A stretch of DNA of 64,000 nt from Metridium senile (GCA_949775045.1 OX459101.1:10009101-10073100); one strand, 5' to 3'; positions 47,101-56,880 are shown, counted from the stretch's first letter. The notes: a model not told the origin generated them from the sequence alone. Made by a program: numbers and translations.

Positions 47101-50100
47101 GCTAATTTCTTATGAGTACAATCAAAACTTTTGCATAAATTATTCAAGTTTCGCACGTGTAATAAAGCATGGATTTGTTACAACTACGTGCCGTTTTGAT
47201 AGAAATGTTATCTTTTTTGCTACTTTTAGTGGCTATGCAACCACCACCTCAAGTCATGCACTGTAGTACTTTACAGCAGCGTTTACTACCGGGTTTTCAC
47301 GGCCATCAGTTTCAAGGACGAGACGTATTTGCGCAAGTTTCTGCACAATCTTGGTTATTCTGAAAAAACACCGGCGAGACTAGAGAATCATTTTTGCAAC
47401 TAGTGGCAGATACATCCCAAGCATTGTTTGCTCTTAATATTTATGGACATCAACGGCAACGAATTCGACGACAAATGTTGAGTTTACACAATCAGATCTT
47501 ACTTGTTCTTATGTGGCTGAGAAAATACCCACACGTGGATACCCTTGCACTTATGTTTGACATCGACCCGACAAGTATCACGAGAATCGTTTACAAAATC
47601 ATACCTCGGCTGTGGCGATACTTCCACAATCAGATCAGGTGGCCAAATAATGCTGAATGGGCTTATTTAATGGGCAATTGGTCCGAGTTCCCAAATGTTG
47701 TGGGCGCCATCGACAGCACCCCACACGAAATATACAGACCTTTAACTGAGCCTCAACGACCCTTCTACAATGGACATCGTCACTACCACTGCTTCAATAC
47801 GCAATTAATTATAGATAACAACGGACATTTGCGCTTTGTACAGGCTGTTTTTTTTTTTGAAAGCACCCACGATGCGACATCATATCGCCTAATGACACCG
47901 ATAGGACCTGGACATCCTTTAAGCCTTCCGAACAGGGCAAAAATACTTGCTGATAAAGCTTATCCTGGCGCCCATCTCCTTCTTACGGCAGTCAGAGCTC
48001 AACAAATGCGAGGATTAAATAGGAGAGACAGAAGGCGAGCTCGTCGATTTAACCGTTACACCGTTACTTATCACGTAGGAGAATAAAAGTTGAACACGTT
48101 TTCAAGGAAATGAAAACATACCGGGCTATCTCAAGCATTTGGAGACATCCGCGGTGGCTTATGCCCGTCTGTATTGAACTAGCAGCGTTCCTGGCCGAAA
48201 GACGTGTTAGACTTTTTGAAAACATTTAAGTTAGTCATAAATATAGTACATATCTCGTTTTTGTTTTGTTATTAAGTAAGCTAACGAACAAATGTTAGAG
48301 AAATACATGTATTTAACTCTCTACCCTCTGAATGTGTTGTTCGTCAATGAAGCTATAAACTCAGGACTAAAAATACCATACTTGTTATTTGTATCTTTAA
48401 ATTCGTCAAATAAAGCTGATTAACGTGCGATCATTTGTTTATCTTGCATCCACGAGTTTCCACTTCATTAGCATGCTATTTTACCTCACATACTCATTTG
48501 CATTAAACAAGCAGCTTACGCGAAATCGTTCTATTGTGACACAAATGATGACATCAATATCTTGGCTAGCAAACATCACATTAGGGTTTTTTATTTTGGC
48601 CTGTTGGCTGGCTGGTTGGTTGGCAAGCTACTTGGTTAGTGGGTTAATGTTAGCGAGTTGTTTGGTTGATGTTATAACACAAAATAACATCACTTAAAAG
48701 TATTGTGCAAAGAATGATGATATTAATGTGCACTGGATGGAAGTGATGACAAACCACTAGAATCACAAAGGCAGCACCTTCTTAGTATTGGTCCGGCCGG
48801 GACGCGAACCCCTACCCTCCAGGTACTGTAGTCCGTCACTTAATCAACTAAGCCATCTGGTCGACGGATAATCCTTGAAAATATGTAGCTAGCTCAATTA
48901 ATGCTGTCGCTAAGAAAAAAAAAGCTTTTTAAAAGGCTAATCATGAGACCGAAAAAGATCTTGGGATATATCCCATTAAAGCAACATGGCAAGTGAAACA
49001 TTCAAGTGAACGTGCGTTTGCAAGTGTTGAAAACAGACATTAGGCATGCATCTTGAACACTCATGAAAGACTTAAAATCCCCTGACCTCTTTCGGTTAAG
49101 ATAAGGTTTTTCAGCGATAGTTTTAATTGAATAAGCCATACGTTACAATGCAGAAGACACAATCTTTAACATATTAAACAGAGTCAACTCATTAAAATAT
49201 ACATACTTGGAAAAGTGCCTCACTCGAAGCTCTATCGTTGATGTGCCTTCAACGTATTCTACTGTTTCACTAATGTCCTTCCACTCTTCACCTTCGTGGC
49301 GCAGCACATGAATTTGTCCCGCAACCCTTTCATGTCCCGCGGGACAAATAGCCGGATTAGGTAAAGTTAATTGAACTACTTCAGGGAAAGCTGTTTGTTC
49401 AAAGCCATCGACTACGACTATTGGAGAAAACTGCACGTTCGGTATGTCCATTGGCATTACATCAGGCATTGGAAGGACCTAAAAATTGAAAATAAAAGTT
49501 ATATATAATCAATTAAATTGTATGCTACAGAACAGCATACAGTGAAGTAAGTTAAAAGTAACACAAGTACGCAAGTACGTAAATAAGCAAGTAAGTAAGT
49601 ATGTATATTTATGAAAACAATTTTGTTTTGTACGAACCCTCAACGATCCTTTTGTCGATTTGTCTACAGCTCCTGCAGGAAATCGGAGTGTGACGTCATG
49701 ACACACCGACGATCCGACTACACACCCACTGACCGGGACCTCAAATGTATCCGTGATGAGCCTGGTAACTACTGTTAACGCAGTCAGTTTGGTCAGCTGC
49801 ACTTGTACGCTTAATGTAGAGTTGTTTGAAGGGGAAGTTTCTTTTATTTCTAGAAAGAAATTAAAACAAAAAGATGACTGAAAATATAGTGGTTTATTTG
49901 ACAAATTTAACTTGAAAGAAGACGAAGAGTTTTATAAAATAATATGAAATAATTATATTGAAATGAAATACGGCATAAAGGTAATTGTAGTTTTTGCACT
50001 TTAAGCTCTGTTTCTTTATTTTCAATGGTTTCTATATTTCTCCCTTTCATTTTTCTTTTCTTTTCAATATTTTTAACTCTGTTTTCATGAGCTCATAAAA

Positions 50101-50669
50101 TAATTGATCAGTATTTTGCCGAGAACAATAAAGACAAATAGTTTTAAAAATCAAGTGAATAAACAAACAAACAAACAAAAACAAAATACTAACTTGGCAA
50201 AAAAATGGAAGGAAAAGAAACAAACATAAAAGTAAATAGAAAACTAATCAAGCAAATAAATGAAAATGAAAACAAATACACACCTTCCACTTTTTCCCAT
50301 GTGTTTGTACTCTCGTTGAAAACCATAGCAACGTTTACATAGTGAGCTGTTCGTGTAGGGCCATTATCCTGATGCAACAGTGTGGCAACAACTGGCTTTT
50401 CAAAAACCAAATTAGCCGGCTCGAATTGAATTATAGAGCTAACAACACCATCCAGTTCCCTAGCAGGGGAGGGTAAGGTATCTTTGGACAACTGTTTAAC
50501 TGTTAAGTTAGTTTTCTCGTTTATTGCATCAGGAAGAACTAGAAGGTGTAGACCAGCACTTGAGAAATCATAGGACCCGCCAATTTCATTTCTGCATTCA
50601 GAAAAAGAATTCCATTTTTCAACTATACATTTTTAGGGAAAAAAAGCTGTTGGACAACCAAACAAACTG

Positions 50670-50724
<55 letters not shown>

Positions 50725-53700
50725 ACAGAAACAAAAAAACATGGTAAAGGAGACGACATGTCAGATCAAACAAATAGCTGTATACATCATTGGCATTGGT
50801 GGATTTTTTAGCAAAAAGGGTTATGTGACCTAGCTAACATGCATCGTAAACGTATATTATATTATATTATATCTTGAGTTGATTCATACTCACTGAATTC
50901 AAAACCTTTGAATCTGTACAACTTCTGGACAATTTCTTTAAGCTAAAAACTTTCCAATTATCCACTCAAAGGTTGATTTAAACTGATTGATGGATCAGAA
51001 AAACTGACTCAAATTCAAAATGAAACTCACCCTGTTCTGGTCGCGATGCAAATATTTCGGTTATGAAGGCCTTAGTTGAATTTTATCAATCATGTCAGGC
51101 CAGTCAGTATGTTAGAACAATATATATTGTGTTGACCATATGAAAGCTATCAAAAACTAAACCACTTACAAGGATAGTGTTTGCTCTTGTTGATGTTGTT
51201 CCTGTTGTGGTAATTGTAGTTCAAGAAACTGTTTTTTGGGTTGATATTGCCAGTCATGCAACTTTTCGACTTCTAGTTGCTGTTGATCGTGCTTTTGATA
51301 TCTCTAAAGAAATAACATACATTATTATATAATTATCAATGAAATTTCTTTATTTCAAACATTTGATATTTTCACATGGCAGGGATGGCTTTTGAGGGGT
51401 TGAAATCAGCAATTTGCTACTGTTAAGGACGGGGCCTACTATTGCACTGCGCAGGCTAATGCACATCTACATAATTTTCCATTTTAACGCGCTATCTTAC
51501 CTCTAAAGATGACAAAATACAAATAAAAAAACATCTAACGATGGTAGACGCGACGGTAGCGGTTTTTTTATAAAAACAGTCCCACAATGCACTTATGATG
51601 ACGAATTTCTTTACTTAGTAGGGAGGGGACCGGAAAGAAATTGTCTTATGATGATCTTCGGCGGCAAAGTTTACCACGCGATAACTTTTTAAAACGCCCG
51701 GAAACCCCAATTTTCTTACAACTGCAATTATTAAGAAAATGTTAAAAAATGGTTTTGATGTAAAATTTCGAAAAAGCAACTGATTTTTGAATGAAAAATG
51801 GACAAAAATTCGAATTTTCTGAACCTCGTAAAATACAAGTCGCGATGCTAAAAAAATCATATTGCACTACTAACTTTTGAAAAAAAGTTAAAAAATATAT
51901 ATTCCTATTAGAAAATTACTTGTTGATTCTCAGTTACCTCTATCAAAGAGATGTTCCAATGAAAATCCTTTTTGCCATCAGGCAAGTGTGTATGCATAGA
52001 AAATACATTTTGTGACAAGTGGAATATTCATAGTATGTCACGAGGAAACATAGCATGATATAAAATAGAGAACTTTCAAAGTCTCATGTGAAGAGGCAGT
52101 TGAGTACCGCCGAATATACAACGGATTTCAAGCATTCTGATTGGCTGTATTTTATATGATGTGGGATAAATGAGAATTCCACATGATAAATTTTAAAAAT
52201 CATTTCTAACCTCCTGCAGTTCTTTTATCTTTTCCAGTGCTTCCAGTCTGTCACAAATTTCCCCTACCATAAGACTTTGGTTTTCTTTTGGTAATAACTT
52301 ATCCATTTGGAACGCATCTTCATAGTTCAGTATTGCATCATGGACGTCTGCTTTCGATTGATTTATCATTCCAATGAGATAAAGAATTCTTACAGTTTCA
52401 GGATGAACACCAAGAAGTGTATTTCTAAGTTCGTAACATTTTTTAGCACAAACCAGTGCTTCGTCATACCTTGCAAGCACGATAAGACTATTTGCCAAGT
52501 TTCTGTTAAAAGTTGCAGTGCTGAGTGTATCATCTAAACCGAGGTCTTCATTCAATTTTATGGCTTCCTTCAAATGTGAAACTGCTTTTTCATAATAATC
52601 TTTTTGCTTTTCCTTTTTCTTGTCCCCAAGTTTTTGATAAGCTTGAGAGAGCTGGTTATAAAATGTAGGAAATTCGATGTGTTTTTTACTCTCATAGGTC
52701 AGTGTCAACTTCATTTCCAGTGCCTGCGTGTAGAACCCTTTTGCTTCTTCAGGATGTCCAAGTTCCATGTTGCAATTACCAATGCCGTTTAGTGTCTTGA
52801 CCGTCATGATATGGTCCCCATAGATCTTCTGATGGATTTCCAATGCATTTTTATAACATTGGTGGGCCTTCTTCAGCATGCGCAACTGAGACTTTGCATC
52901 TTGACCTCTATTTGAATAAACACTTTGCATGTAGTTTAGCTCCCCTTTACAGTAAGGAAGTAAACCTTTGACAGCAGTAAACAACTTCCCTTCAGGTTTG
53001 TGGGAATCACTGTGATCCTGAAAGCGTTGTTCAGCACGATTTACTATTATCTTTGATGGCCCTATCTCTTCCATGTCGGATATCTGAATAGTTTCCCAGC
53101 ATCGTATATAAGTACTAGTTAGGAGGTCTCCTTGAGAACAAATTAGAGTAACATCAAATTATGAAAAATATACATAAAAAATAATCAAATACTGGAGAGA
53201 GATAAAATGAAGATGATGATGCATGAGATTGATGATGACATGATGATGTATTTAACGATGATGATGATGGTGACGATTATAGTGATAAGGACACATGATT
53301 ATGTAAATAATAGTGGTGATCAAGATGATGATTATTCATAATGATGATAATGATAATACATGATGGTGGTGGTGACGATGTACTTTAATATACACTGCAA
53401 CAAACTACATTAAATATAAATGTAAATGAACATAATGATAGCTAGTGGTACCTTTTTTCTCTAAAGCATCTGCCCAGGTCTTGAATAATGCCTTCCTTTC
53501 CTTGATGGTCTTTAAAAATTCTAGTAGTATTGTAACACGGAGAATTCTTTCTTGAGACCGAATGAGTTTTTCAAAAATTTCTTCTTCGCGTAAAGTTAAT
53601 TGAAGTGCAACTTCAAAATTGAATTTCTCTTTCTGAATTTCTTGAGACTTCCCTGCAAAATCTTTGTCTAACTTATCAGCCAGTAAAAGCAGTTTTTCAA

Positions 53701-55075
53701 CAAAATGGTGGCCAAACATCAATTCTGCTCTAGTATACGCTTCCTCGTATTCTGTGAACTTCACTTTCAGGTAAGATGCTGCAAATTCTTTAAACAAACT
53801 GTGAACGTCGTATTCTGTTTTCCCCTCATTAGTCACAACTTTTGTAATCACCCGATGATTGGTTAGGTACTCCAGATCTAACTCACCATCATAATCTGAT
53901 TTCAACTCAGCAATTTTTTTTGTTTCCGATGCAGAAAAATACTTTGGGAAAACGCAAACTTTTACAGCAAGTTTCTTAAGGTTGTCTGTTGGAATTGACT
54001 GGAATATAGCTCCACTTATGAGATACTTATCCGTTACTCCCATCTCTTTCTGTGTCTCAATCGTCTGTAAAAGTTGAACTGGAGTTAAAAAGCCATTTCT
54101 CAACATTTGCTCTGCACCCTCAAGAAAGAAGGGGATGTTCTGGCAGTGTTCAGCAATTCTGGACAGTGCTGCGTCTTCATCAACCTCAGTGAAAGCTTCA
54201 CCGTACAAATCAAGCTTTGACCTTCTATAAATGAACTCCTTAGAGGCTGGAATCGGTAGTGGTTGAACGCAATGATTTTTGATTGAGCTAACAGGAATTT
54301 CAAACAATGAGGTGAGGATAATTTTGAGCATTCCATTTTTGCACGCCTCTGATTCAGTAAGGGCATTAAGGAATCTGTAAAATTCATCTTTGTAGCCTTT
54401 AATGATCTTGGCCTCGACATTATCAAAGAGTAAGAACATTTTTGACTTCGTGCACCTTTTGCTCAAGCATTCTAATATTTGATTTCTTTCCACTTTACGA
54501 AGGCAATTCTCGTCTTCAGTTTCATTGACCTCGTTTCTATTGTCAACAGGCCGGCCTAACTGATAAAGTATGTACAAATACGCAGTGTCAATATCTTTCA
54601 CTTCCCTCAAGTCAAAAGTTAACTCTTTACAGGAATCTTTTGCAAACTCTTTGACAATTTCCTTAGCAATTGTGGTTTTTCCAACTCCTGAAATCCCGTG
54701 CAGATTTATTCCATGGATATTTTGGTCAGATAATAACTTGAGGAGCTCTTGTTTATCATTGCTGCGACCAACAAAAGCTTCATTCCTCGAAGGCAGTGAT
54801 CGTTGGAAGTTATCGAGGGAAGATAATATTTTCTTTTGGTTTTGAGATTGCTTAGCAGTAATTTTAAGTAGACCGAGATCATCTTCAGTGATTTTGCCAC
54901 TTCGAAACAGTTCAAGTAATGTCCCCAATAAATCAACCTCTTTGAGAGAATTGGGATCGTGATGCCGTTCTTTTAAACCAGCGAGAATTATTGCTGCTTC
55001 ATCTTCGTTCAAGCTCTCAGTGAAATTTCTAAACTCCTTATCTAACGCAGGAGATATCTGCACAACTGGTGGCAT
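40416..55075 (-). CDS. NLR-like receptor fused to a caspase: DED-like, NB-ARC, TPR, ZU5, ZU5, UPA, caspase (10 exons)
   Basis: The exons, in transcript order, are 55075-53452, 53130-52211, 51303-51170, 50591-50284, 49849-49638, 49478-49207, 45881-45694, 45551-45434, 42764-42604 and 41134-40416. Every intron has GT and AG borders and every junction keeps the frame (phases 1,0,2,1,0,2,1,2,1), giving 1551 residues and one stop. The start is the first in-frame ATG (CACGATGC, A at -3). The order is DED-like 1-85, NB-ARC plus winged helix ~90-440, TPRs ~550-848, Gln-rich linker ~849-892, ZU5 ~895-1000, ZU5 ~1040-1156, UPA ~1157-1305, caspase 1312-1551. ZU5-UPA occurs in PIDD, UNC5, ankyrin and the FIIND of NLRP1/CARD8. 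NB-ARC ATPases such as Apaf-1 oligomerise to activate separate caspases; here receptor and protease are one chain. The inferred role is a ligand- or damage-triggered death or immune protease. The splice model is from sequence only, without transcripts. An alternative is two adjacent genes, but no internal stop or promoter supports that. Confidence 0.85.
41154..42564. mobile_element. Palindrome-bearing DNA element, copy A, filling intron 9
   Basis: The left end reads TTTTACAACACTTGTATGAA; the right end is a near-perfect 165-bp palindrome (42400-42564) with arms starting CAAATCGAATGTGGTTTAGC. Relatives are at 57031-57975 (opposite strand) and 61816-62770 (same strand), sharing the 5' block with CGCGCGCTGATTGGTT, an internal block with AATCGGCC.TGTTTGA, and a terminal hairpin. 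Copy A also contains two younger insertions: a palindrome near 41595-41810 and one at about 41930-42175. There is no ORF, so it is non-autonomous. Only 19 bp at one end and 39 bp at the other of the 1469-bp intron lie outside it. Confidence 0.65.
42070..42175. repeat. Palindromic repeat with CTTCGGCTT centre
   Basis: Arms TGTTGTATCGGCGATGCAAT and ATTGTATCTGCCGATACAAC flank a CGCGCGCCTTCGGCTTGCG loop, with outer TTTACAACAT/ATGTTGTAAA. An interrupted relative lies at 2740-2790 plus 3093-3130. It is a small insertion in copy A of the larger element. Confidence 0.5.
42604..45881 (-). CDS. Exons 7-9 of the NLR-caspase gene: UPA domain
   Basis: Exon 7 (45881-45694) continues the HFS motif with KFWIIWSEVAAVV and PKQVNFLAYTEFKNL, the typical opening of UPA (FS..W, then VNFLAY). 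Exons 8 (45551-45434) and 9 (42764-42604) carry GGFICKEDKMLTFNENIPCF and DDLVIEFYPTKDKTGNHIGK plus LTVYCE, consistent with the second half of UPA. The three small exons are separated by introns almost filled by transposons. The UPA passes straight into the caspase with no DD or CARD between. Confidence 0.8.
42861..45292. mobile_element. 2.43-kb inverted-repeat element filling intron 8, CGTAAAGA-rich ends
   Basis: Terminal inverted repeats AGCATGAAAAGTCGCATTTA (42861) and its near-complement ending TTTTCATGCT (45292). The subterminal 250-300 bp on both sides are full of CGTAAAGA/TTTACG motifs. On the left a 104-bp unit containing ATATACGCACCATTACGC is repeated in tandem (about 42890-43150). 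The centre is A/T-rich without a credible ORF; the frame at 44598-44879 is low complexity. It makes up about 91% of the 2669-bp intron. Confidence 0.6.
46316..47006 (-). CDS. Harbinger accessory (putative DNA-binding) protein, exons 47006-46976 and 46860-46316
   Basis: The short first exon (MASNQTISAE) joins the second across a 115-bp intron (GAAG|GTAAGA ... GACAG|AC) in phase, giving 191 residues. Residues 11-85 are helical and basic (DMGRRFNIGENERQFVLECQ, then KGLPQRVVQIYLEAPGQRT and RIKNVLKKQL), followed by an acidic Ser/Asp stretch (PSSDSDSDDLETSEP), a nuclear-localisation-like KNKKRKTD and a helical C-terminus. Harbinger elements carry a second gene whose Myb/SANT-like product brings the transposase to the TIRs and nucleus. 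This one fits by position, though its fold is not an obvious SANT match. The frame is intact, unlike the transposase. Confidence 0.65.
47230..48229 (+). pseudogene. PIF/Harbinger DDE transposase, frame-broken
   Basis: The main frame (47394-48086) holds the DDE_Tnp_4 core: helix-turn-helix region TLALMFDIDPTSITRIVYK, first Asp in VVGAIDSTPHEI, STHDATSYRLM and second Asp in KILADKAYPGA. The third acidic residue lies in KVEHVFKEMK, in the -1 frame after a stop at 48084-48086; that frame runs to a stop at 48227-48229. Upstream, DETYLRKFLHNLGYSEK lies in yet another frame, with a shift near the A-run at 47363-47370. Two single-base breaks beside homopolymers make it a recent pseudogene or an assembly artefact. 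Confidence 0.82.
48779..48862 (-). repeat. tRNA-like sequence, probable SINE head, in intron 6
   Basis: On the minus strand, A box TGGCTTAGTTGATTAAG and B box GGTTCGCGTCCC are at tRNA spacing and the T arm pairs (GGGGTTCGCGTCCC). The 5' half-acceptor does not pair properly with the 3' end, so a functional tRNA is unlikely. It lies between the Harbinger element and exon 6 of the NLR-caspase gene. Confidence 0.5.
49207..51303 (-). CDS. Exons 3-6 of the NLR-caspase gene: Gln-rich linker and two ZU5 domains
   Basis: Exon 3 (51303-51170) is a 44-residue Gln/Glu-rich linker (QQQLEVEKLHDW, PQQEQHQQEQ). Exon 4 (50591-50284) and the start of exon 5 form ZU5 number one: IGGSYDFSSAGLHLLVLPDA, FEPANLVFEKPVVATL and NTWEKVE. 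Exons 5 and 6 form ZU5 number two: CHDVTLRFPAGAV, FPEVVQLTLP and EEWKDISETV, closing with LRVRHFS. ZU5-1 lacks the closing His-Phe-Ser and reads VQLTKL at the matching place. The two-ZU5 order is that of PIDD. Confidence 0.82.
50671..50723. repeat. (CAA)n microsatellite, about 17 copies
   Basis: Pure ACA/CAA triplets in intron 3 of the NLR-caspase gene (read as TTG on the gene strand). It lies about 80 bp upstream of the exon 4 acceptor. Confidence 0.95.
52211..53130 (-). CDS. Exon 2 of the NLR-caspase gene: TPR region
   Basis: The exon starts after TTCTCAAG and opens with GDLLTSTYIRCWETIQ, upstream of the first ATG seen in the frame, so it is internal and not the start of a separate gene. 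It holds four or more TPRs of the kinesin-light-chain/NPHP3 type, for example AHQCYKNALEIHQKIYGDH, GNCNMELGHPEEAKGFYTQA, YDEALVCAKKCYELRNTLLG and HDAILNYEDAFQMDK. In this position they would replace the WD40 or LRR sensor of other NB-ARC/NLR proteins. It ends QEV with the donor at GAG|GTTAGA. Confidence 0.85.
53195..53385. repeat. Imperfect (GATGAT)n tract in intron 1
   Basis: GAT/GATGAT-rich sequence filling most of the 321-bp intron 1 of the NLR-caspase gene (53451-53131). No coding content. Confidence 0.8.
53452..55075 (-). CDS. Exon 1 of the NLR-caspase gene: DED-like and NB-ARC
   Basis: Residues 1-85 resemble a death-effector domain: helix with SLNEDEAAII, then DLLGTLLELFRSGKITEDDL and GLLK, matching the usual DLL..LE..G.l.e.nL.lLk pattern. 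The NTPase follows, with P-loop GISGVGKTT (K133), Walker B MFLLFDNVE (D218), a sensor-like KIILTS, a degenerate GLPL (NIPFFLE) and a winged-helix MHD counterpart reading DVHSLFKEFA (H425). These are NB-ARC-type (AP-ATPase) and not NACHT-type features. The exon ends in GAGAAAAAAG before GTACCA, a weak donor. DED versus another death-fold domain is the least certain part. Confidence 0.82.
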
Positions 55076-56880
55076 CGTGGACTCCGTGACCAAAACGAAA
55101 CTAGAGAGTAAGCATGATAGCGACGATATTTTGTTCGAGGTCTTTACAACAACGAGGCCATTAGTTGCTTACGCTTTGGCACAAGTAAACTTGATTCTTT
55201 CTAAGCAACAGATGTCTTATCAGCCGGCTTTGAGACATACATCTTATTTAACACCCATTGGAACTCTTGGTTCATGGATAATTCAGTTCAGAGTAGCTCA
55301 AGGCTTCTAGATAAAGCTAATATTAGTTGTAGCTACTGCATCGGAGCAGACGCTTGCAAGGAATGTTCTAGACGTAACTAATTAATATAGAGCGGTAAAG
55401 TGTGACGTCAGTTGCCATGGATTCCGGTTCCAAACTACCAAACAGTAACTTTTCAGCACACATTTCTATAGAGGAACAAAAGAAATACGGTTGATCGACT
55501 TTAGTTTGGAACAAGTTTCCTTGACAACTGACAATAGGTGACGTATTCACTTCAGTACTCTATTTGGCATCAATCAACACTCGATAATTAATCATAGAAT
55601 TTAACCCCTGGGTTCTCGTCACGCCAAGGAACACTCCCTACCCACAGGCATGTTGTAAAACCAGGACTCGGACTCGGACTCGGACTCGGACTCGGACTCG
55701 GACTCGGACTCGGACTCGGATTCGGACTTATAAATATATATGTATAAAATAATAATATATTTAATAATAATAAAATAATTACAATGATAAATAAATACAT
55801 TACAAAAATGCAAAAATTCGATGTAAATTTTAATTCAAAACATGTATTTGTATCTCGTTTACATTACATTTTTTACGATCGTTTATTTATTTATTCGTCT
55901 ATTTATCACCCTATAAAATGAATGAATGAATTAATCAATTCAAATTAATTAATAAATAAATATACAAACAAACAAACAAAAACTTTATGGGCGAATGAAT
56001 GAATAAATGAATGAATGAATACAATAAATCTAGATAAATAAAGAACATTTATGATAATTTTCAAAGTATACAGGCGATATTCTTTCAAACAGTCAGATAC
56101 TGAGCTCATAGCAATTATAAATCACTGAACTATGATAAGCCTATGTAGCGGTATATTGCTCTCGGTTGCCAAACTTTAATCATTGCATTTCAATTTCAAA
56201 GAGTTATTCAAAAAAGAAATAATAAATAGCCGTTTTGTGCACTCGACAATTTATAGCGGAGCACCATACTTAAAAAATAGTAATGCATCGAGTCGATTTT
56301 AAATGGTTTTCACACAGAAATCCCAAGCGTATGTCCGACGTCCGACGTATGTCCGACGTCCGAACTTAGACGAAAGTGACGCGCGCGCCAAATTAAATAG
56401 CACTAGATCAACAAAGCAAAGTTGTTCTTTTATCGACAAAAAAGTCAAACAAATTAAACAACAACAAACTACTAGCTACTTGCTAATAGCAGAGCTTTCA
56501 TTAATACAAAATATCAACGGAGAACGATGAACTTCGAAGAACATAAAGAGAGTTTTGACCGAAGAAGAACATAAACTTGAAGAACACAAAGACAAAGAAA
56601 TTATACTAAAGAAAAGCAAAAGACTGATTCCAAAAGATTAAGAAATTCGTGGAAGAATATTAAAAGACTACAGCAATTTAAAAAAATTGATAAAGAAGCG
56701 ACTTTGTTTGTTATGAAAACTGTCTTAAAATCGCTTCCCTCGGCACAGTTTATTGAAGGATTTTCAAGATTGGCAGTTGAACCATGAACAATGTTTAATC
56801 CATCAAAATTCAAGTACATACATTTATTCGTCAAAATATGATCAAGGTCATTGAAGAGAAGAAAACCTCAGGAAAATAAC
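55076..56880. other. 5' flank of the NLR-caspase gene and intergenic DNA
   Basis: No gene is supported. The promoter must lie in the first part, but no distinctive box can be chosen. The sequence contains the hexanucleotide repeat at 55663-55727, then A/T-rich DNA with many AATGAATG/AATAAATA tracts (55760-56040), and a short direct repeat CCGACGTATGTCCGACGTCCGA at 56336-56362. Confidence 0.4.
55663..55727. repeat. Hexanucleotide microsatellite (GGACTC)n, about 11 copies
   Basis: A perfect run apart from one GGATTC near the right end. The open frames on the minus strand (Ser-Pro and Ser-Glu repeats) are artefacts of this repeat. Confidence 0.95.

Larger units (their letters stand above)
45917..48532. 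mobile_element. PIF/Harbinger transposon with ~310-340 bp TIRs, in intron 7
   Basis: Long terminal inverted repeats (45917-46255 and 48225-48532) start AGAACGATTTCGC and are about 85% identical. ATT flanks both ends (45914-45916 and 48533-48535), a 3-bp duplication as expected for Harbinger. Between them lie the two standard genes of the superfamily, a spliced DNA-binding accessory gene (minus) and a DDE transposase (plus), arranged head to head. It sits in the intron between exons 6 and 7 of the NLR-caspase gene. Its left end is 35 bp from the exon 7 splice acceptor, so the branch region comes partly from element-adjacent sequence. Confidence 0.88.

Noticed and set aside
46926..47156. 76-codon minus-strand ORF in the Harbinger element as its own gene
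   Set aside because: Only its last part before the donor at 46975 (MASNQTISAE) is used, as exon 1 of the accessory gene; the rest is the intergenic and promoter region between the two Harbinger genes.
48425..48697. 90-codon ORF at the right edge of the Harbinger element
   Set aside because: It starts inside the TIR and crosses the element border, so it is chimeric and has no domain.
52193..53074. TPR frame as a stand-alone gene starting at its first ATG
   Set aside because: The frame is open upstream to a splice acceptor that matches exon 1 in phase, and the 3' end has an in-phase donor. It is an internal exon.
55588..55813. Ser-Pro and Ser-Glu repeat proteins
   Set aside because: Translations of the GGACTC hexanucleotide repeat.
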